Source: Halobacteriovorax sp.
Lineage (GTDB): Bacteria; Bdellovibrionota; Bacteriovoracia; Bacteriovoracales; Bacteriovoracaceae
Reading direction: 5' to 3'
Assembly: GCA_002720865.1 (NCBI GenBank)
Contig: PBIO01000014.1
Coordinates: 865,769 to 929,768 of the forward strand
DNA: 64,000 nucleotides
The position numbers were made by a program, and so were the translations under genes. A model generated the notes under the pieces. The model saw nothing but the letters and a program-made list of their open reading frames with translations, was not told the DNA's origin and made no database searches. Below, piece after piece: positions 20,301 to 28,147 of this stretch. Each line of letters opens with the position of its first letter. Position 1 is the stretch's first letter.

Positions 20301-21063
20301 AAGGCAGATAGCTAGGGACATGCAAATTGAAAATATGGGCATAGCTAGAGAAGTCGCCCAAACAAAGGATGCCTTTGTAAGTAAGAATGTAGAAAAGGAA
20401 CTTAAGATAAAAGATGTGGTTCCTGAACAAGCTGTTGAGGCTCCTACTCCTAGCTTAGATATCCCTAATGAAGTCGCCCAAGGTCCTATTGAAAATAGAG
20501 AAGAGAATAAAGATAAGATTGGTGCTCCTCGTGCTCAGGTTCAAAGCAAGGGTCTTAGTAGCGCTGAGGAAGCTAAAAGTTTAGGCAGTAAAATAAAAGA
20601 AAAAATTAATACGGTAAAAGAAAAGAAGAAGGCCGCAAAAGTTGCAGCAGCACCTGTAAAAAAGCCAGCTGTTTCTTCTGGGGGAAGTGCTCCTAAGGGG
20701 AAGGCTTCAGTAAGTTCTCCATCAGCAGTTGCAAGTGGGTCAGGTAGCACTGGAGCAGGGTCTCCATCTTCTCGGGGACCGGCCAGTGTAAGCGGACAGA
20801 TAGTCGATAATAGTTTCGAACTTGGTTACGATCGAACCAAGGCCTTTAGCTCAAAGAAATTTGATTTAACTCCCATTTTAGAAGGAGTTGATGATGATCT
20901 CTATGTGCGTATACCTAGCTTTGAGGCCCCAGACGGTTTTTTAAGGCTCTCTGAGCAAAAGCGAGAGGAATGGGTAAGTCAGCAGTTTGAGGAGTCAAAG
21001 GCCCAGGAAGCCGTTGTGGTGTTTCCTGACGGAAAGAAGCTACTTGTTAAAAAGAAGAATTAG
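17365..21063 (+). CDS. Giant exported coiled-coil protein B, paralogue of A
   Basis: About 1232 aa from ATG 17365; that ATG overlaps the stop of protein A by 8 bp (ATGAATAA), implying translational coupling. The signal peptide is followed by the same Cys pattern as A (VCGFENP, MKCDE, HCGCVFQ, NTCINQ, SCLNYG, DECQR, LLCGKL). A coiled coil spans about 450-600, followed by a Lys/Ala/Ser/Pro-rich linker and the same type of C-terminal module (EEWVSQQFEESKAQEAVVVF). Tandem duplication with strong divergence. Function unknown; heteromeric assembly with A is inferred from coupling and co-duplication. Confidence 0.75.
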   Translation: MNKRLLLILGSLFVSGSLVSATIFTSNSPLSMAAINTGLSVIDVPSGAIKVCGFENPNNTQEFNLLKIANQMKCDEISDLKDHCGCVFQYGGSELQSGEIDDLEAELGYLSEATSTTKQKALNDLGNANAVLNMYGLFEIPRERNTCINQKELNKFKKDIDQNLRESIARNEKIPSLARKDFLNQAETINNFTSSPKNAFVADEQFLNDLSKAVDSKSIFSDPNVGLPGPSLFFKYESTGEINMLTSLPKEMSNPKSCLNYGFDKSQDVLSYLEDPSVNLDKYKDSPLFKVFSQLPADKKLNFSDYLGRLSIAKDHYEAQSKAPLIVAGVDALKKAAETVPIDEFIGDECQRITEQVKYETSSNYSDGKFQPKFLESKKIIAQRNGEVLLEAKDGAENIERISGLRLQYSRKYKEALSGLDEDERKVLLTEKLFNFSKLLCGKLKIEDQMAYTISYLNNLEDNNNLLKSFEEAQGQIEKANIEIENLKLELVNIDRTEVGLSQSIASLEIREKELTEQLVRAKSRKGRNKPIAIINLLKKDLDSTKESLAAAKTRYNSNKERKTVLVAAIEASEKRKETIVSEAGKPLLKRPAKLNIEDPGPIIIKPVDLSEIELPTILVYDDDKPLFPNKESDLDLDTNLKLSLFDNYEVVERVKDPVVKGGEPVIVKTLERIENKKKVYTGTTIGKDKVTLEDSSVGTNRTIVSEMKRVETTREALSDSLAEVNEKNSKISEDEENRINESIKAGLDLIGDSVVVQRDIITQAGPKADVAPIKAVVRGELERTRKFVAENQEVLEGASSDEHIASSAADGLVTDSDGNLISNVMFEGGKTRQLLTSIGDFKDVHLNSKNGVESVAALPPGFAGGIGQIFTESYNSKEGDRKSENPSRNLLSSRTLGLSDKFGEAEELGMALASGVKNVNSVDSDANKVMEKAQALLAERGYDVPETSYSESVASSPKEVKQALESKKVELKRKNKIQRQIARDMQIENMGIAREVAQTKDAFVSKNVEKELKIKDVVPEQAVEAPTPSLDIPNEVAQGPIENREENKDKIGAPRAQVQSKGLSSAEEAKSLGSKIKEKINTVKEKKKAAKVAAAPVKKPAVSSGGSAPKGKASVSSPSAVASGSGSTGAGSPSSRGPASVSGQIVDNSFELGYDRTKAFSSKKFDLTPILEGVDDDLYVRIPSFEAPDGFLRLSEQKREEWVSQQFEESKAQEAVVVFPDGKKLLVKKKN

Positions 21064-21190
21064 GTCCAATAAGTAGCCGTTATCATTTAAAATATCCCAT
21101 AGATAAATTCTATCATAACATTTATAATATCGAATTCACTTATATTCAATTATAGACGAAACTATCTATGTCTTAATGACAGGAGAATTA

Positions 21191-22192
21191 ATGAAGACTA
21201 AAGATGATTTTAAAACAGTAGTTGTGGGGGGCGGAGCGGCCGGAATTATGGCGGCTTTAAGAGGAGTTCTTAATAACGAAAAAGTTGTTCTGTACTTAGG
21301 TTCCGGAAAGGCCAGAAAGAAGAGTCGCGAAATGTGGGTCTCCAAGGTTGAGAATATGCCTGGCTACGAACATTATAAAAAGGGCATTGTGAATCCAAAT
21401 AAGGACACCCTTAGCTGGATTAAAGAAAGCAAGTTTGCTGGAAACTTAGAAGTTTTAAGAACTTCAGTTAGCTCTATTAAAAAATTAGATGATGGAAGCT
21501 TTGAGGTGGAAGACGAAAAAGGTGGAATGCAAAAAGCTTTCTCAGTTGTATTGGCCACGGGAATTATGGACGTTCAACCTGAGATTCAAGGAAGTATAGA
21601 ACCGGTTCTTCCTTACGCTAATGTTCAGCTTATTGATTATTGTATTCGCTGTGACGGACATCATGTTCAAGATAAAAAGACCACTGTTATTGGGCACTCC
21701 AATACGGCCGGTTGGGTCGCCATTCTTTTAAAAGAGCGCTACGACGTAAAGTCCATGACTGTCCTAACAAATGGCAAGGAACCAGAATTTGATGAACAAG
21801 TGAAGAAGCTTCATGAGGTTTATGGAATTAAAACAAATACCAGTGCCATTAAAGATGTAAAAGGAAATGCTAAAGAGCTCATCCTAGAAGGTTTTGAGTT
21901 AGAAGATGGTTCGACAAACGAAAGCGAGATTGCTTTTATCTCTCTAGGTATGATTGTTTATAACGAGCTGGCAAAAAGCGTTGGAGCAAAAGTTGATGAA
22001 AGGGGCTTTGTCATAACAAATGAAAAAGGCGAAACAAATATAGAAGGATTATATGCTATCGGAGATCTGCAGGCCGATACAAAAAAACAAATATACACCA
22101 GTTGGGATATGGCGGTGGACGCACTTGACGATATCGACAACAAAATTAGAAGAAAGTTAAGAGAGCAAGCTCTTGAAAACTTCGGAGGATAA
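21191..22192 (+). CDS. NAD(P)/FAD-dependent thioredoxin-reductase-like oxidoreductase
   Basis: 333 aa. Start chosen at ATG 21191 because AGGAG sits 5 bp before it; an ATG 15 bp upstream overlaps that site. N-terminal FAD-binding TVVVGGGAAGIMAAL, a CXXC pair in DYCIRCDGHH (near residue 150) like TrxR, an NADPH-fold region (TVIGHSNTAGWVAIL) and the C-terminal FAD motif GLYAIGDLQADTKKQIYTS. It lies 2 bp before a peroxiredoxin-glutaredoxin gene and is a plausible electron donor for it. The GSH/Grx-type partner is inferred from adjacency. Confidence 0.85.
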   Translation: MKTKDDFKTVVVGGGAAGIMAALRGVLNNEKVVLYLGSGKARKKSREMWVSKVENMPGYEHYKKGIVNPNKDTLSWIKESKFAGNLEVLRTSVSSIKKLDDGSFEVEDEKGGMQKAFSVVLATGIMDVQPEIQGSIEPVLPYANVQLIDYCIRCDGHHVQDKKTTVIGHSNTAGWVAILLKERYDVKSMTVLTNGKEPEFDEQVKKLHEVYGIKTNTSAIKDVKGNAKELILEGFELEDGSTNESEIAFISLGMIVYNELAKSVGAKVDERGFVITNEKGETNIEGLYAIGDLQADTKKQIYTSWDMAVDALDDIDNKIRRKLREQALENFGG

Positions 22193-22194
22193 TT

Positions 22195-22917
22195 ATGAAA
22201 TTAGAAAATAGAGAGGGACAAAGAGTTCCTGAAGTAACCTTCAAAACAAGAAAAGATGGAAATTGGAAAGATGTAACAACAGCCGACTTATTCGCTGGAA
22301 AAAAAGTTGCCGTTTTCTCACTACCTGGAGCTTTTACTCCCACTTGTTCTTCAACACATCTGCCAAGATATAATGATCTTGCTCCTGTGTTTAAAGAAAA
22401 TGGAATCGACAGTATTATCTGTCTTTCAGTGAATGATGGCTTCGTTATGGAAGCGTGGGGAGCTGATCAAGAAGCAGAGAATATTCAACTTATTCCTGAT
22501 GGAAATGGCGAGTTTTCGGAAGGTATGGGAATGCTTGTTGATAAATCGGCCATTGGTTTTGGTAAGAGATCTTGGCGTTATTCTATGATCGTTAATGACG
22601 GTGTGATTGAAAAACAATTTATTGAACCAGATAAGCCTGGGGACCCATTTGAGGTAAGCGACGCCGATACAATGCTTAAGTATATAAATTCGGATGCTAA
22701 AGTAAGTGATGGTGCCACGATCTTCTCAAAAGTTGGTTGCCCACACTGTAAAGCTGCTAAAGAGCTACTAGATGCGAAGGGAATTAAGTACACCGATATT
22801 CCTGGGTTAAAGACTTATGCTCTTAAGGCCATGGGCGGAGCAGGAACTTTTCCGCTAGTTTTTCTTGATGGAAAGCTTGTAGGTGGAAATGCAGAATTAA
22901 CTGAAGCTTTAAAATAA
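22195..22917 (+). CDS. Peroxiredoxin-glutaredoxin fusion
   Basis: 240 aa. Residues 1-160 form a Prx5-type peroxiredoxin with the peroxidatic Cys in GAFTPTCSSTHLP. Residues 168-240 form a glutaredoxin domain with active site VGCPHCKAAKELLD and GGAGTFPLVFLDGKLVGGNAEL. This hybrid is known from other proteobacteria, where it reduces hydroperoxides using glutathione through its own Grx domain. It forms a two-gene operon with the preceding flavoprotein and ends at a clear terminator. Confidence 0.92.
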   Translation: MKLENREGQRVPEVTFKTRKDGNWKDVTTADLFAGKKVAVFSLPGAFTPTCSSTHLPRYNDLAPVFKENGIDSIICLSVNDGFVMEAWGADQEAENIQLIPDGNGEFSEGMGMLVDKSAIGFGKRSWRYSMIVNDGVIEKQFIEPDKPGDPFEVSDADTMLKYINSDAKVSDGATIFSKVGCPHCKAAKELLDAKGIKYTDIPGLKTYALKAMGGAGTFPLVFLDGKLVGGNAELTEALK

Positions 22918-22924
22918 ATAGGAC

Positions 22925-22956
22925 TAGTGAGCCTCTAAAAGGGGGCTCACTATTTT
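22925..22956 (+). terminator. Intrinsic terminator after the peroxiredoxin operon
   Basis: TAGTGAGCC (22925-22933) and GGCTCACTA (22944-22952) form a perfect 9-bp stem followed by TTTT, 8 bp after the stop codon. It overlaps the 3' end of the convergent channel gene. Confidence 0.8.
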
Positions 22957-23438
22957 CGATTAATCTTTTTTTCCAGTGATTCGATTTGATCTTTTAAGGT
23001 TTCAATCACTTCGAGAAGCTCTTCTTCCTCTTCAGAAATATCTTCTTTTAAACCCTCGACATTCTTTTTAATAACTCTCATTTTTCGGTCCATCATGCGA
23101 AATTCACGACCCAATAAGGCATTGGCAAAAAGCGCCGTATAAGTGGCGAAGAGTCCTGTTCCAATAAGCATGGAAAAAATCCCGATCACTTTGCCCGCCG
23201 TGGTCATGGGCACAATATCTCCATAACCAACAGTAGTAACCGTTGCAAAAGAAAACCAAAGGGCGTCTAACCAGTCAGTAATAAGATAATTCTCATGGGC
23301 CTCGGCCATATAAAAGACAATGGATAGGAAGACGATAAAAGTATTTCCTATAATCGTTAGTCCCAAGAACTGGGGACTTTTAAAAAGTAAGAAGAATCTT
23401 TTTAAAGACTGTCCTAGGCCTAATCGTTGCTTTATCAT
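22950..23438 (-). CDS. Two-TM potassium channel
   Basis: 162 aa. Two hydrophobic helices (about 22-45 and 78-105) flank a pore loop with the K+ selectivity filter TVTTVGYGDIVP. A C-terminal coiled coil (about 120-162, ISEEEEELLEVIETLKDQIE) probably drives tetramerisation. No RCK/TrkA-N domain is present, so gating would not be nucleotide-controlled. Inner-membrane K+ channel; physiological trigger unknown. Confidence 0.88.
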   Translation of the reverse strand: MIKQRLGLGQSLKRFFLLFKSPQFLGLTIIGNTFIVFLSIVFYMAEAHENYLITDWLDALWFSFATVTTVGYGDIVPMTTAGKVIGIFSMLIGTGLFATYTALFANALLGREFRMMDRKMRVIKKNVEGLKEDISEEEEELLEVIETLKDQIESLEKKINRK

Positions 23439-23462
23439 ATTATAATAGTAGAGGTGATTTAA

Positions 23463-23879
23463 ATGATTGAAAATATCTTTTATCCATTGATAGGTGGAAT
23501 TTTGATAGGAGTTTCTAGTTCTACAATGCTCGGTGGTCTTGGTCGGATCGCCGGAATTAGTGGAATTGTCGGTGGGGCCCTGACAAAGCCAAAGAAGGAA
23601 GACCTTTGGCGTTTTGCCTTTGTGGGAGGGCTTATTGTAGGAGGAGTTCTACTTCGGATCCTAAGGCCAGATCTCTTTAATTATAAATTTGAATTTACAG
23701 CTCTTCATTATATTGTGGCCGGAATTCTCGTGGGCTATGGAACAAGACTTGGAAGTGGATGTACTTCTGGTCATGGGGTTTGCGGCATGGGACGAATGGC
23801 AAAAAGAAGTTTCGTTGCAACCATGACTTTTATCATGTTTGGAATGTTAACGGTCTTTGTTAAAGGAGCTCTATCATGA
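23463..23879 (+). CDS. YeeE/YedE-family transporter, N-terminal half protein
   Basis: 138 aa with four hydrophobic segments and the signature GSGCTSGHGVCGMGR near residue 100, the cysteine-containing motif of YeeE/YedE sulfur-compound transporters. Short two-gene versions (PmpA/PmpB-like) are known. The next gene overlaps by 4 bp (ATGA) and supplies the second half. Thiosulfate or related sulfur uptake is the family role; the actual substrate is uncertain. Confidence 0.85.
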   Translation: MIENIFYPLIGGILIGVSSSTMLGGLGRIAGISGIVGGALTKPKKEDLWRFAFVGGLIVGGVLLRILRPDLFNYKFEFTALHYIVAGILVGYGTRLGSGCTSGHGVCGMGRMAKRSFVATMTFIMFGMLTVFVKGALS

Positions 23880-24292
23880 TGCAGTTAGGGATCTCTTTTA
23901 TTTCAGGAATTATTTTTGCTTTAGGTTTAGTTATCTCAGGAATGACAAACCCAGATAAGGTAATCGGCTTTCTCGATATTACCGGAAATTGGGATTATTC
24001 ACTTATGTTCGTTATGATCGGCGCCATAAGTGTGACCTTTGTTATGTTTAAAGTCTTAACAAAGAAAAAACCTTATTGCGGTGAAGAGCATTTTCTTCCA
24101 ACAAAGAAGGAAGTCGATAAAAAAATTATTATTGGCTCAGCTCTTTTTGGAATAGGTTGGGGCATGACAGGCGTATGCCCTGGACCAGGCTTTGTAAATT
24201 TGGCCACCAACGAGTCGGCGGCCTTTTTATTTATCATTAGCCTCTTAGTGGGAATGATACTTTTTAAATTTACTGAGAGTCACTGGAGTTAA
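23876..24292 (+). CDS. YeeE/YedE-family transporter, C-terminal half protein (DUF6691-like)
   Basis: 138 aa, membrane protein with SGMTNPDKVIGFLD near residue 22 and GVCPGPGFVNL near residue 100, the second conserved cysteine motif of split YeeE/YedE transporters. It is translationally coupled to the preceding half by ATGA overlap, and the two likely form one inner-membrane complex. Its 3' end overlaps the convergent gene by 23 bp. Confidence 0.85.
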   Translation: MMQLGISFISGIIFALGLVISGMTNPDKVIGFLDITGNWDYSLMFVMIGAISVTFVMFKVLTKKKPYCGEEHFLPTKKEVDKKIIIGSALFGIGWGMTGVCPGPGFVNLATNESAAFLFIISLLVGMILFKFTESHWS

Positions 24293-24821
24293 TGGGAGCA
24301 AGGCCTCCCATTACCATATGTTCTATTCTCTCTGATTTTTTCTCTTTTTTCTCATAGTCCCAATCAGTTTCCGGTTCAACTGTTTCGATCTCAGTCGGCT
24401 TTTCTTCAACTTGTACTTCCATCTCACCCATCTCAAGTTCCATAGTCGTAGCAACTCTTTTACCCATAAGCCTTTTCTTATCGCCAGCAAAAGAGAAGTT
24501 ACTAAAAATAATCGCAACAAAGCAAAGGGCCGCTGCTGCAAATTGTTTTTGCTTTAAATATTTTCTTACGGCCGCAAGTCCCACTGGGCAGTCTTCGGTT
24601 AGTACTGTGCCATCTTCTCTTTTATAAAGCCTTACACAGATATCTTCAGAACCTTGTATAAGAGAGCTAACTTCTGATTCAGTCATACTAGAAAGATTAA
24701 AGACTTTTTTATCGCAAAGGTCGCAGTGCCTACACTTATCATCACCGGTCATATCACTCCAGTCTTGATCACAGGGGCTAGCAATTTCGTACTTGATATT
24801 ATTGTGGTTAAAGCCGCTCAT
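24270..24821 (-). CDS. Membrane protein with N-terminal Cys-rich motif, unknown
   Basis: 183 aa. The N-terminal segment (residues 14-45) has CDQDWSDMTGDDKCRHCDLC followed by KKVFNLSSMT, a likely metal-binding cysteine cluster that recurs in many uncharacterised bacterial proteins. ICVRLYKREDGTVLTEDCPVG follows, then one transmembrane helix (about 94-112) and an acidic periplasmic tail (EMEVQVEEKPTEIETVEPE). Cytosolic zinc or iron binding is inferred from the Cys spacing. Function unknown. Confidence 0.65.
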   Translation of the reverse strand: MSGFNHNNIKYEIASPCDQDWSDMTGDDKCRHCDLCDKKVFNLSSMTESEVSSLIQGSEDICVRLYKREDGTVLTEDCPVGLAAVRKYLKQKQFAAAALCFVAIIFSNFSFAGDKKRLMGKRVATTMELEMGEMEVQVEEKPTEIETVEPETDWDYEKKEKKSERIEHMVMGGLAPINSSDSQ

Positions 24822-24919
24822 TTTATTCTCCTCGTTCCAGTATCGGGGTTTCTATAAGGACAACGGATGAGGAGGGATTTTCTTAGGATAAAAAGAGATT
24901 TTTTAATAATTATAGATAC

Positions 24920-24943
24920 TTAGGGGGCTGGTTCGCCCCCTAA
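24920..24943 (-). terminator. Hairpin terminator after mscS
   Basis: TTAGGGGGC (24920-24928) and GCCCCCTAA (24935-24943) make a perfect 9-bp stem with a 6-nt loop, 12 bp downstream of the mscS stop. The U-tract is poor on the minus strand. Confidence 0.55.
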
Positions 24944-24955
24944 TAAATAGGTATT

Positions 24956-25768
24956 TTATTGAGTTGGATGCTTTCCAATAACATGAACTTCTTGTTGTGG
25001 GAAAGGGAAGTTAAGCCCTGTCTCATCAAAAGTGGTCTTAACTTTTTCGATCACATCAAAATGCACATCCCAAAAGTCAGCGGCATTTACCCAGGCCCTA
25101 ACCGTAAAGTTTACTGAACTATCTGCTAGTTCACCAACTCTAGCAAAAGGAGCAGGGTCTTTCATGATTCTTGAATCATCATTTAAAATTTTGATCAAAG
25201 TATCTTGAGCCTTTTTAATATCATCGCCGTAGGCAACTCCAAAAGTCCAATCCACTCTACGAGTAGCTTCAGTTGAGAAGTTAATCATTGAGCCACCTGC
25301 AAGTGGTCCGTTAGGAAGGATAATCGTTTTATTATCTGGAGTTTTCATAACAGTACAAAAGATTCCCACTTCTGAGATCTTACCTGTGTAACCTTGGGCC
25401 TGAACCACATCCCCAACCTTAAATGGCTTAAAGATTAAAATCAGGACACCGCCAGCAAAGTTTCCAAGGGAACCTTGAAGGGCCATACCAACAGCAAGAC
25501 CAGCAGCACCTAGAATGGCCACAAAACTAGTTGTCTTAATCCCAACCATTCCTAAGATCGAAATTACGAGGGCAACTTTTAAAAGAGTTGAAACAAGTCC
25601 CTTTAAAAAAGGATGAAGAGTAGCGTCTACGCCTCTAACCGTTAGGGCCTTTCCAACCATCTTAGTGATCATCTTAATAACCATTGAACCGATTATAAAA
25701 ACGGCAATAGCGATAACAATTTTCATTCCATATTGAATGGCTAAATCAGTAATTTTTGTTAAATCCAT
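24956..25768 (-). CDS. mscS: Small-conductance mechanosensitive channel MscS
   Basis: 270 aa, close to E. coli MscS length. Three N-terminal hydrophobic helices are followed by the pore-lining Gly/Ala-rich TM3 (LGAAGLAVGMALQGSLGNFAGG, about 88-109) and the beta-domain motifs GDVVQAQGYTGKISEVGIF and TIILPNGPL. Opens under membrane tension to release solutes during hypo-osmotic shock. It forms an operon with the upstream DUF481 gene (10-bp gap). Confidence 0.93.
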   Translation of the reverse strand: MDLTKITDLAIQYGMKIVIAIAVFIIGSMVIKMITKMVGKALTVRGVDATLHPFLKGLVSTLLKVALVISILGMVGIKTTSFVAILGAAGLAVGMALQGSLGNFAGGVLILIFKPFKVGDVVQAQGYTGKISEVGIFCTVMKTPDNKTIILPNGPLAGGSMINFSTEATRRVDWTFGVAYGDDIKKAQDTLIKILNDDSRIMKDPAPFARVGELADSSVNFTVRAWVNAADFWDVHFDVIEKVKTTFDETGLNFPFPQQEVHVIGKHPTQ

Positions 25769-25778
25769 TTTCTACCCC

Positions 25779-26471
25779 TTAGAATTTCGCAATAAGCGAG
25801 GTCGTGTATTGATAGTCACTGTTCTTTGCTCCAAGAGCAGGCTCATTATCATACTTATGTAAGTATCCAACCTTAAGAGTGAACATCTTTGACATGGTAA
25901 AGTTTAAGCTTGGCTCAAAGTTAAGTTGCCAGTCATCGCTTTCAGAAAGATTTGGAAGGGCTTCAACCCAAAATTTAAAAAAGAGGCTTTCATTATGCTG
26001 ACGAGTGTACTCACTATAAAGACGAAGCTTAGAGCCGTTAGTCTTTCTGCCAGCGAGGTCGGACTCAAGTGTACGACGGTAACCAGCTTCAGCGTGCAGC
26101 TTATGCTTGTCTGTTTTAAAGAAGTTATAAATTCCACCAAGGTCATAGTTCCAGCGGTAATCTAAAGAAGCGAAGAAATCCTCTTCTAATTGAGCCGCAG
26201 CAAAGGCTGACCATTTATTATTAAGAGCTCTTTCATAACGGGCATTAATATCCCAGTTACGAGTGTTAAGCTCCTCATCAGCTTTACCGTAAGAATAGTG
26301 ACCACCTAGTTTAAAAGTGTTCTTTTCCTTAGTGTAAGTATTAAGAGTTTTGGCATTCCATGTTTCTTGTTCGGTATTTCCACCATTAACAATCACAGTT
26401 AGTTCCGATTCATTACTGTACTGAGCGAACGCAGAAGTACTGAATAGGAGTGCCAGTAGCAACAACTTCAT
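25779..26471 (-). CDS. DUF481-family outer-membrane protein
   Basis: 230 aa with a signal peptide (LLLLALLFSTSAFAQ). Regular amphipathic beta strands (for example YSNESELTVIVNGGN, RRTLESDLAGRKT, FTLKVGYLHKYDNEP) end in IAKF, as in outer-membrane barrels. The pattern fits DUF481 (YdiY-like salt-induced outer-membrane proteins). Pairing with mscS hints at an osmotic role, which is inference. Confidence 0.8.
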   Translation of the reverse strand: MKLLLLALLFSTSAFAQYSNESELTVIVNGGNTEQETWNAKTLNTYTKEKNTFKLGGHYSYGKADEELNTRNWDINARYERALNNKWSAFAAAQLEEDFFASLDYRWNYDLGGIYNFFKTDKHKLHAEAGYRRTLESDLAGRKTNGSKLRLYSEYTRQHNESLFFKFWVEALPNLSESDDWQLNFEPSLNFTMSKMFTLKVGYLHKYDNEPALGAKNSDYQYTTSLIAKF

Positions 26472-26595
26472 CTTTTTCTCCTTATTAATAAGTGGCCTCT
26501 TCTACCATTTGCGCATATTGTTAGTAAAGAATCTTAAACCCCCCCAGACCCCGTTAGGTACCTGGTTACTTGCATATATGCTATAAAATTTAGTT

Positions 26596-26883
26596 ATGAA
26601 TGATTCGAGAAGAAAGTATAAGTGCCGGCATATACTAGTGGAAGACCTAGAAGATGCAGAGTATGTTCTAGAAAAGTTAAGCGAAGGTGAAGAATTCTTT
26701 AACCTTGCCAAAGACTTGTCTGAGTGTGACTCAGCCAAAAATGGTGGTCTCCTTCCAAGTTTTCGCTCAGGGCAAATGGCCGCGGAGTTTGAAAGGGCCG
26801 TTCATAATATGGAAATAGGTGAGACCTCAAAGCCTATCAAAACCGAATATGGTTACCACATAATTCAGAGGTTAGAGATTTAA
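26596..26883 (+). CDS. PpiC-type peptidyl-prolyl isomerase (parvulin)
   Basis: 95 aa single rotamase domain without signal peptide: KCRHILVEDLEDAEYVL, EEFFNLAKDLSECDSAKNGG, AEFERAVHNMEIGETS and YGYHIIQRLE. These match cytoplasmic parvulins such as E. coli PpiC. Two bases separate it from the CvfB-like gene, so they are probably co-transcribed. Confidence 0.93.
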   Translation: MNDSRRKYKCRHILVEDLEDAEYVLEKLSEGEEFFNLAKDLSECDSAKNGGLLPSFRSGQMAAEFERAVHNMEIGETSKPIKTEYGYHIIQRLEI

Positions 26884-26885
26884 AC

Positions 26886-27737
26886 ATGATTGAAGTTGGA
26901 AAGATTAACGACCTTAAAGTCGTGGACGAAAATAGTTCTGGTTATTATTTAAGCACGGACGAAAATGAAGAAAAGGCCTTTATGCCTCCTTCCCTTGGTC
27001 CAAAAGAAATTAAAATTGGGGACGAGCTAAAAGTTTTTATTTACCTCGATACTTCCGACTGTCTTCTTGCCACCTCAAATTTTCCATCCGCAGTTGTTGG
27101 TGAGTATGCCTATATGAGAGTTGTGGAAACCACTCACTTTGGAGCTTTTCTAAACTGGGGAATAACAAAAGATCTTCTTATTCCAGACACGGAACAAAAA
27201 ACACCCATAAGAATGGGAGAAAATCATTTAGTTCGGGTTTGTAAAGATGAGCGAACCGAGAGGATTTTTGGAACCACAAAGCTTGGTAAATTCATTCAGG
27301 CCTCTGAATTTGATATTGCTGAAGGGGATGAAATTGAACTTGTTCCGGCCACTAAAGAAGAGCTTGGCTACCGCTGCATAGTGAATAAAAAATTTGTAGG
27401 AATGATTTATCATAACGAAATCTTTACTGAGATTATCCCAGGTAAAAAAATGAATGGCGTCGTTAAAAAGCTACGCGAAGACGGCCTCGTTGACTGCGCC
27501 CTTCAGGTTCAGGGGATTAAAAATCTAGTGGACTCTAAAGACGTTATTCTTGATTACCTAGAAAAGAACGGCGGCAAAGCTGAACTTCACGATAAAAGCA
27601 CTCCCGATGCCATCAAAAAGGCCCTTGGTATGAGTAAGCAGACTTTTAAAAAATCCATAGGAATGCTTTATAAAGACCGTAAAATCCTCCTTAAAAAAGA
27701 TGGAATTGAGCTAGTTAATACCAATAAAGAAGAGTAA
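26886..27737 (+). CDS. cvfB: CvfB-family S1-domain RNA-binding protein
   Basis: 283 aa. Successive S1-like beta-barrel domains: about 1-60, 65-130 (YAYMRVVETTHFGAFLNWGITKDLLIP) and 145-215 (PGKKMNGVVKKLREDGLVDC). A C-terminal winged helix follows (about 220-280, TPDAIKKALGMSKQTFKKSIGMLYK). This layout is that of CvfB/YitL. Family members bind RNA; the regulatory targets are unknown here. Confidence 0.88.
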   Translation: MIEVGKINDLKVVDENSSGYYLSTDENEEKAFMPPSLGPKEIKIGDELKVFIYLDTSDCLLATSNFPSAVVGEYAYMRVVETTHFGAFLNWGITKDLLIPDTEQKTPIRMGENHLVRVCKDERTERIFGTTKLGKFIQASEFDIAEGDEIELVPATKEELGYRCIVNKKFVGMIYHNEIFTEIIPGKKMNGVVKKLREDGLVDCALQVQGIKNLVDSKDVILDYLEKNGGKAELHDKSTPDAIKKALGMSKQTFKKSIGMLYKDRKILLKKDGIELVNTNKEE

Positions 27738-27841
27738 TTTCAGCACCTTATAGTGTAGATTTTCCTAACAGCATCTGTAATCCTTACAACTTGCTAGATA
27801 TAAATTCTAAGCTTGCTATAACTATGGCACAGGAGAATTTT

Positions 27842-28147
27842 ATGAAAGCACTAATCGTTGCCCTTACGTTACTTACATCTTTGTCTTCTTTCGCCTCGGA
27901 TGCGGAAATTTGTGAAGCAGTTCCTTCATATGACTTAGAAAAATGTGAGAAACTTGTTTCCGAAAATACGCTGGAGCAAATTCCTGTAGAGCTATGTCAG
28001 TACCGTGTTACTAAAGGCGCCATGCTTGAGTGTTACGAGGCCATCGCCAATAGAACTTATGAGTATTCTGAAGTTCTTGAATGTGCCAGAGGTCAGCATC
28101 TTGGAATTCCATCATGTATGGCAGAGTCTGGGCAACCCGTAGAATAA
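27842..28147 (+). CDS. Small exported Cys-rich protein
   Basis: 101 aa from ATG 27842, chosen for AGGAG at 27832-27836 and because it starts a clean signal peptide (MKALIVALTLLTSLSSFA). The mature part has six cysteines (EICEA, EKCEK, ELCQY, LECYE, LECAR, PSCMA), which could form three disulfides. No family recognised. The stop abuts the end of the convergent hydrolase gene. Confidence 0.65.
   Translation: MKALIVALTLLTSLSSFASDAEICEAVPSYDLEKCEKLVSENTLEQIPVELCQYRVTKGAMLECYEAIANRTYEYSEVLECARGQHLGIPSCMAESGQPVE

Noticed and set aside
27824..27842. TGGCAC before the small Cys-rich exported protein as a sigma-54 site
   Set aside because: No TTGC at the required 5-bp spacing; the sequence merges with the ribosome site.
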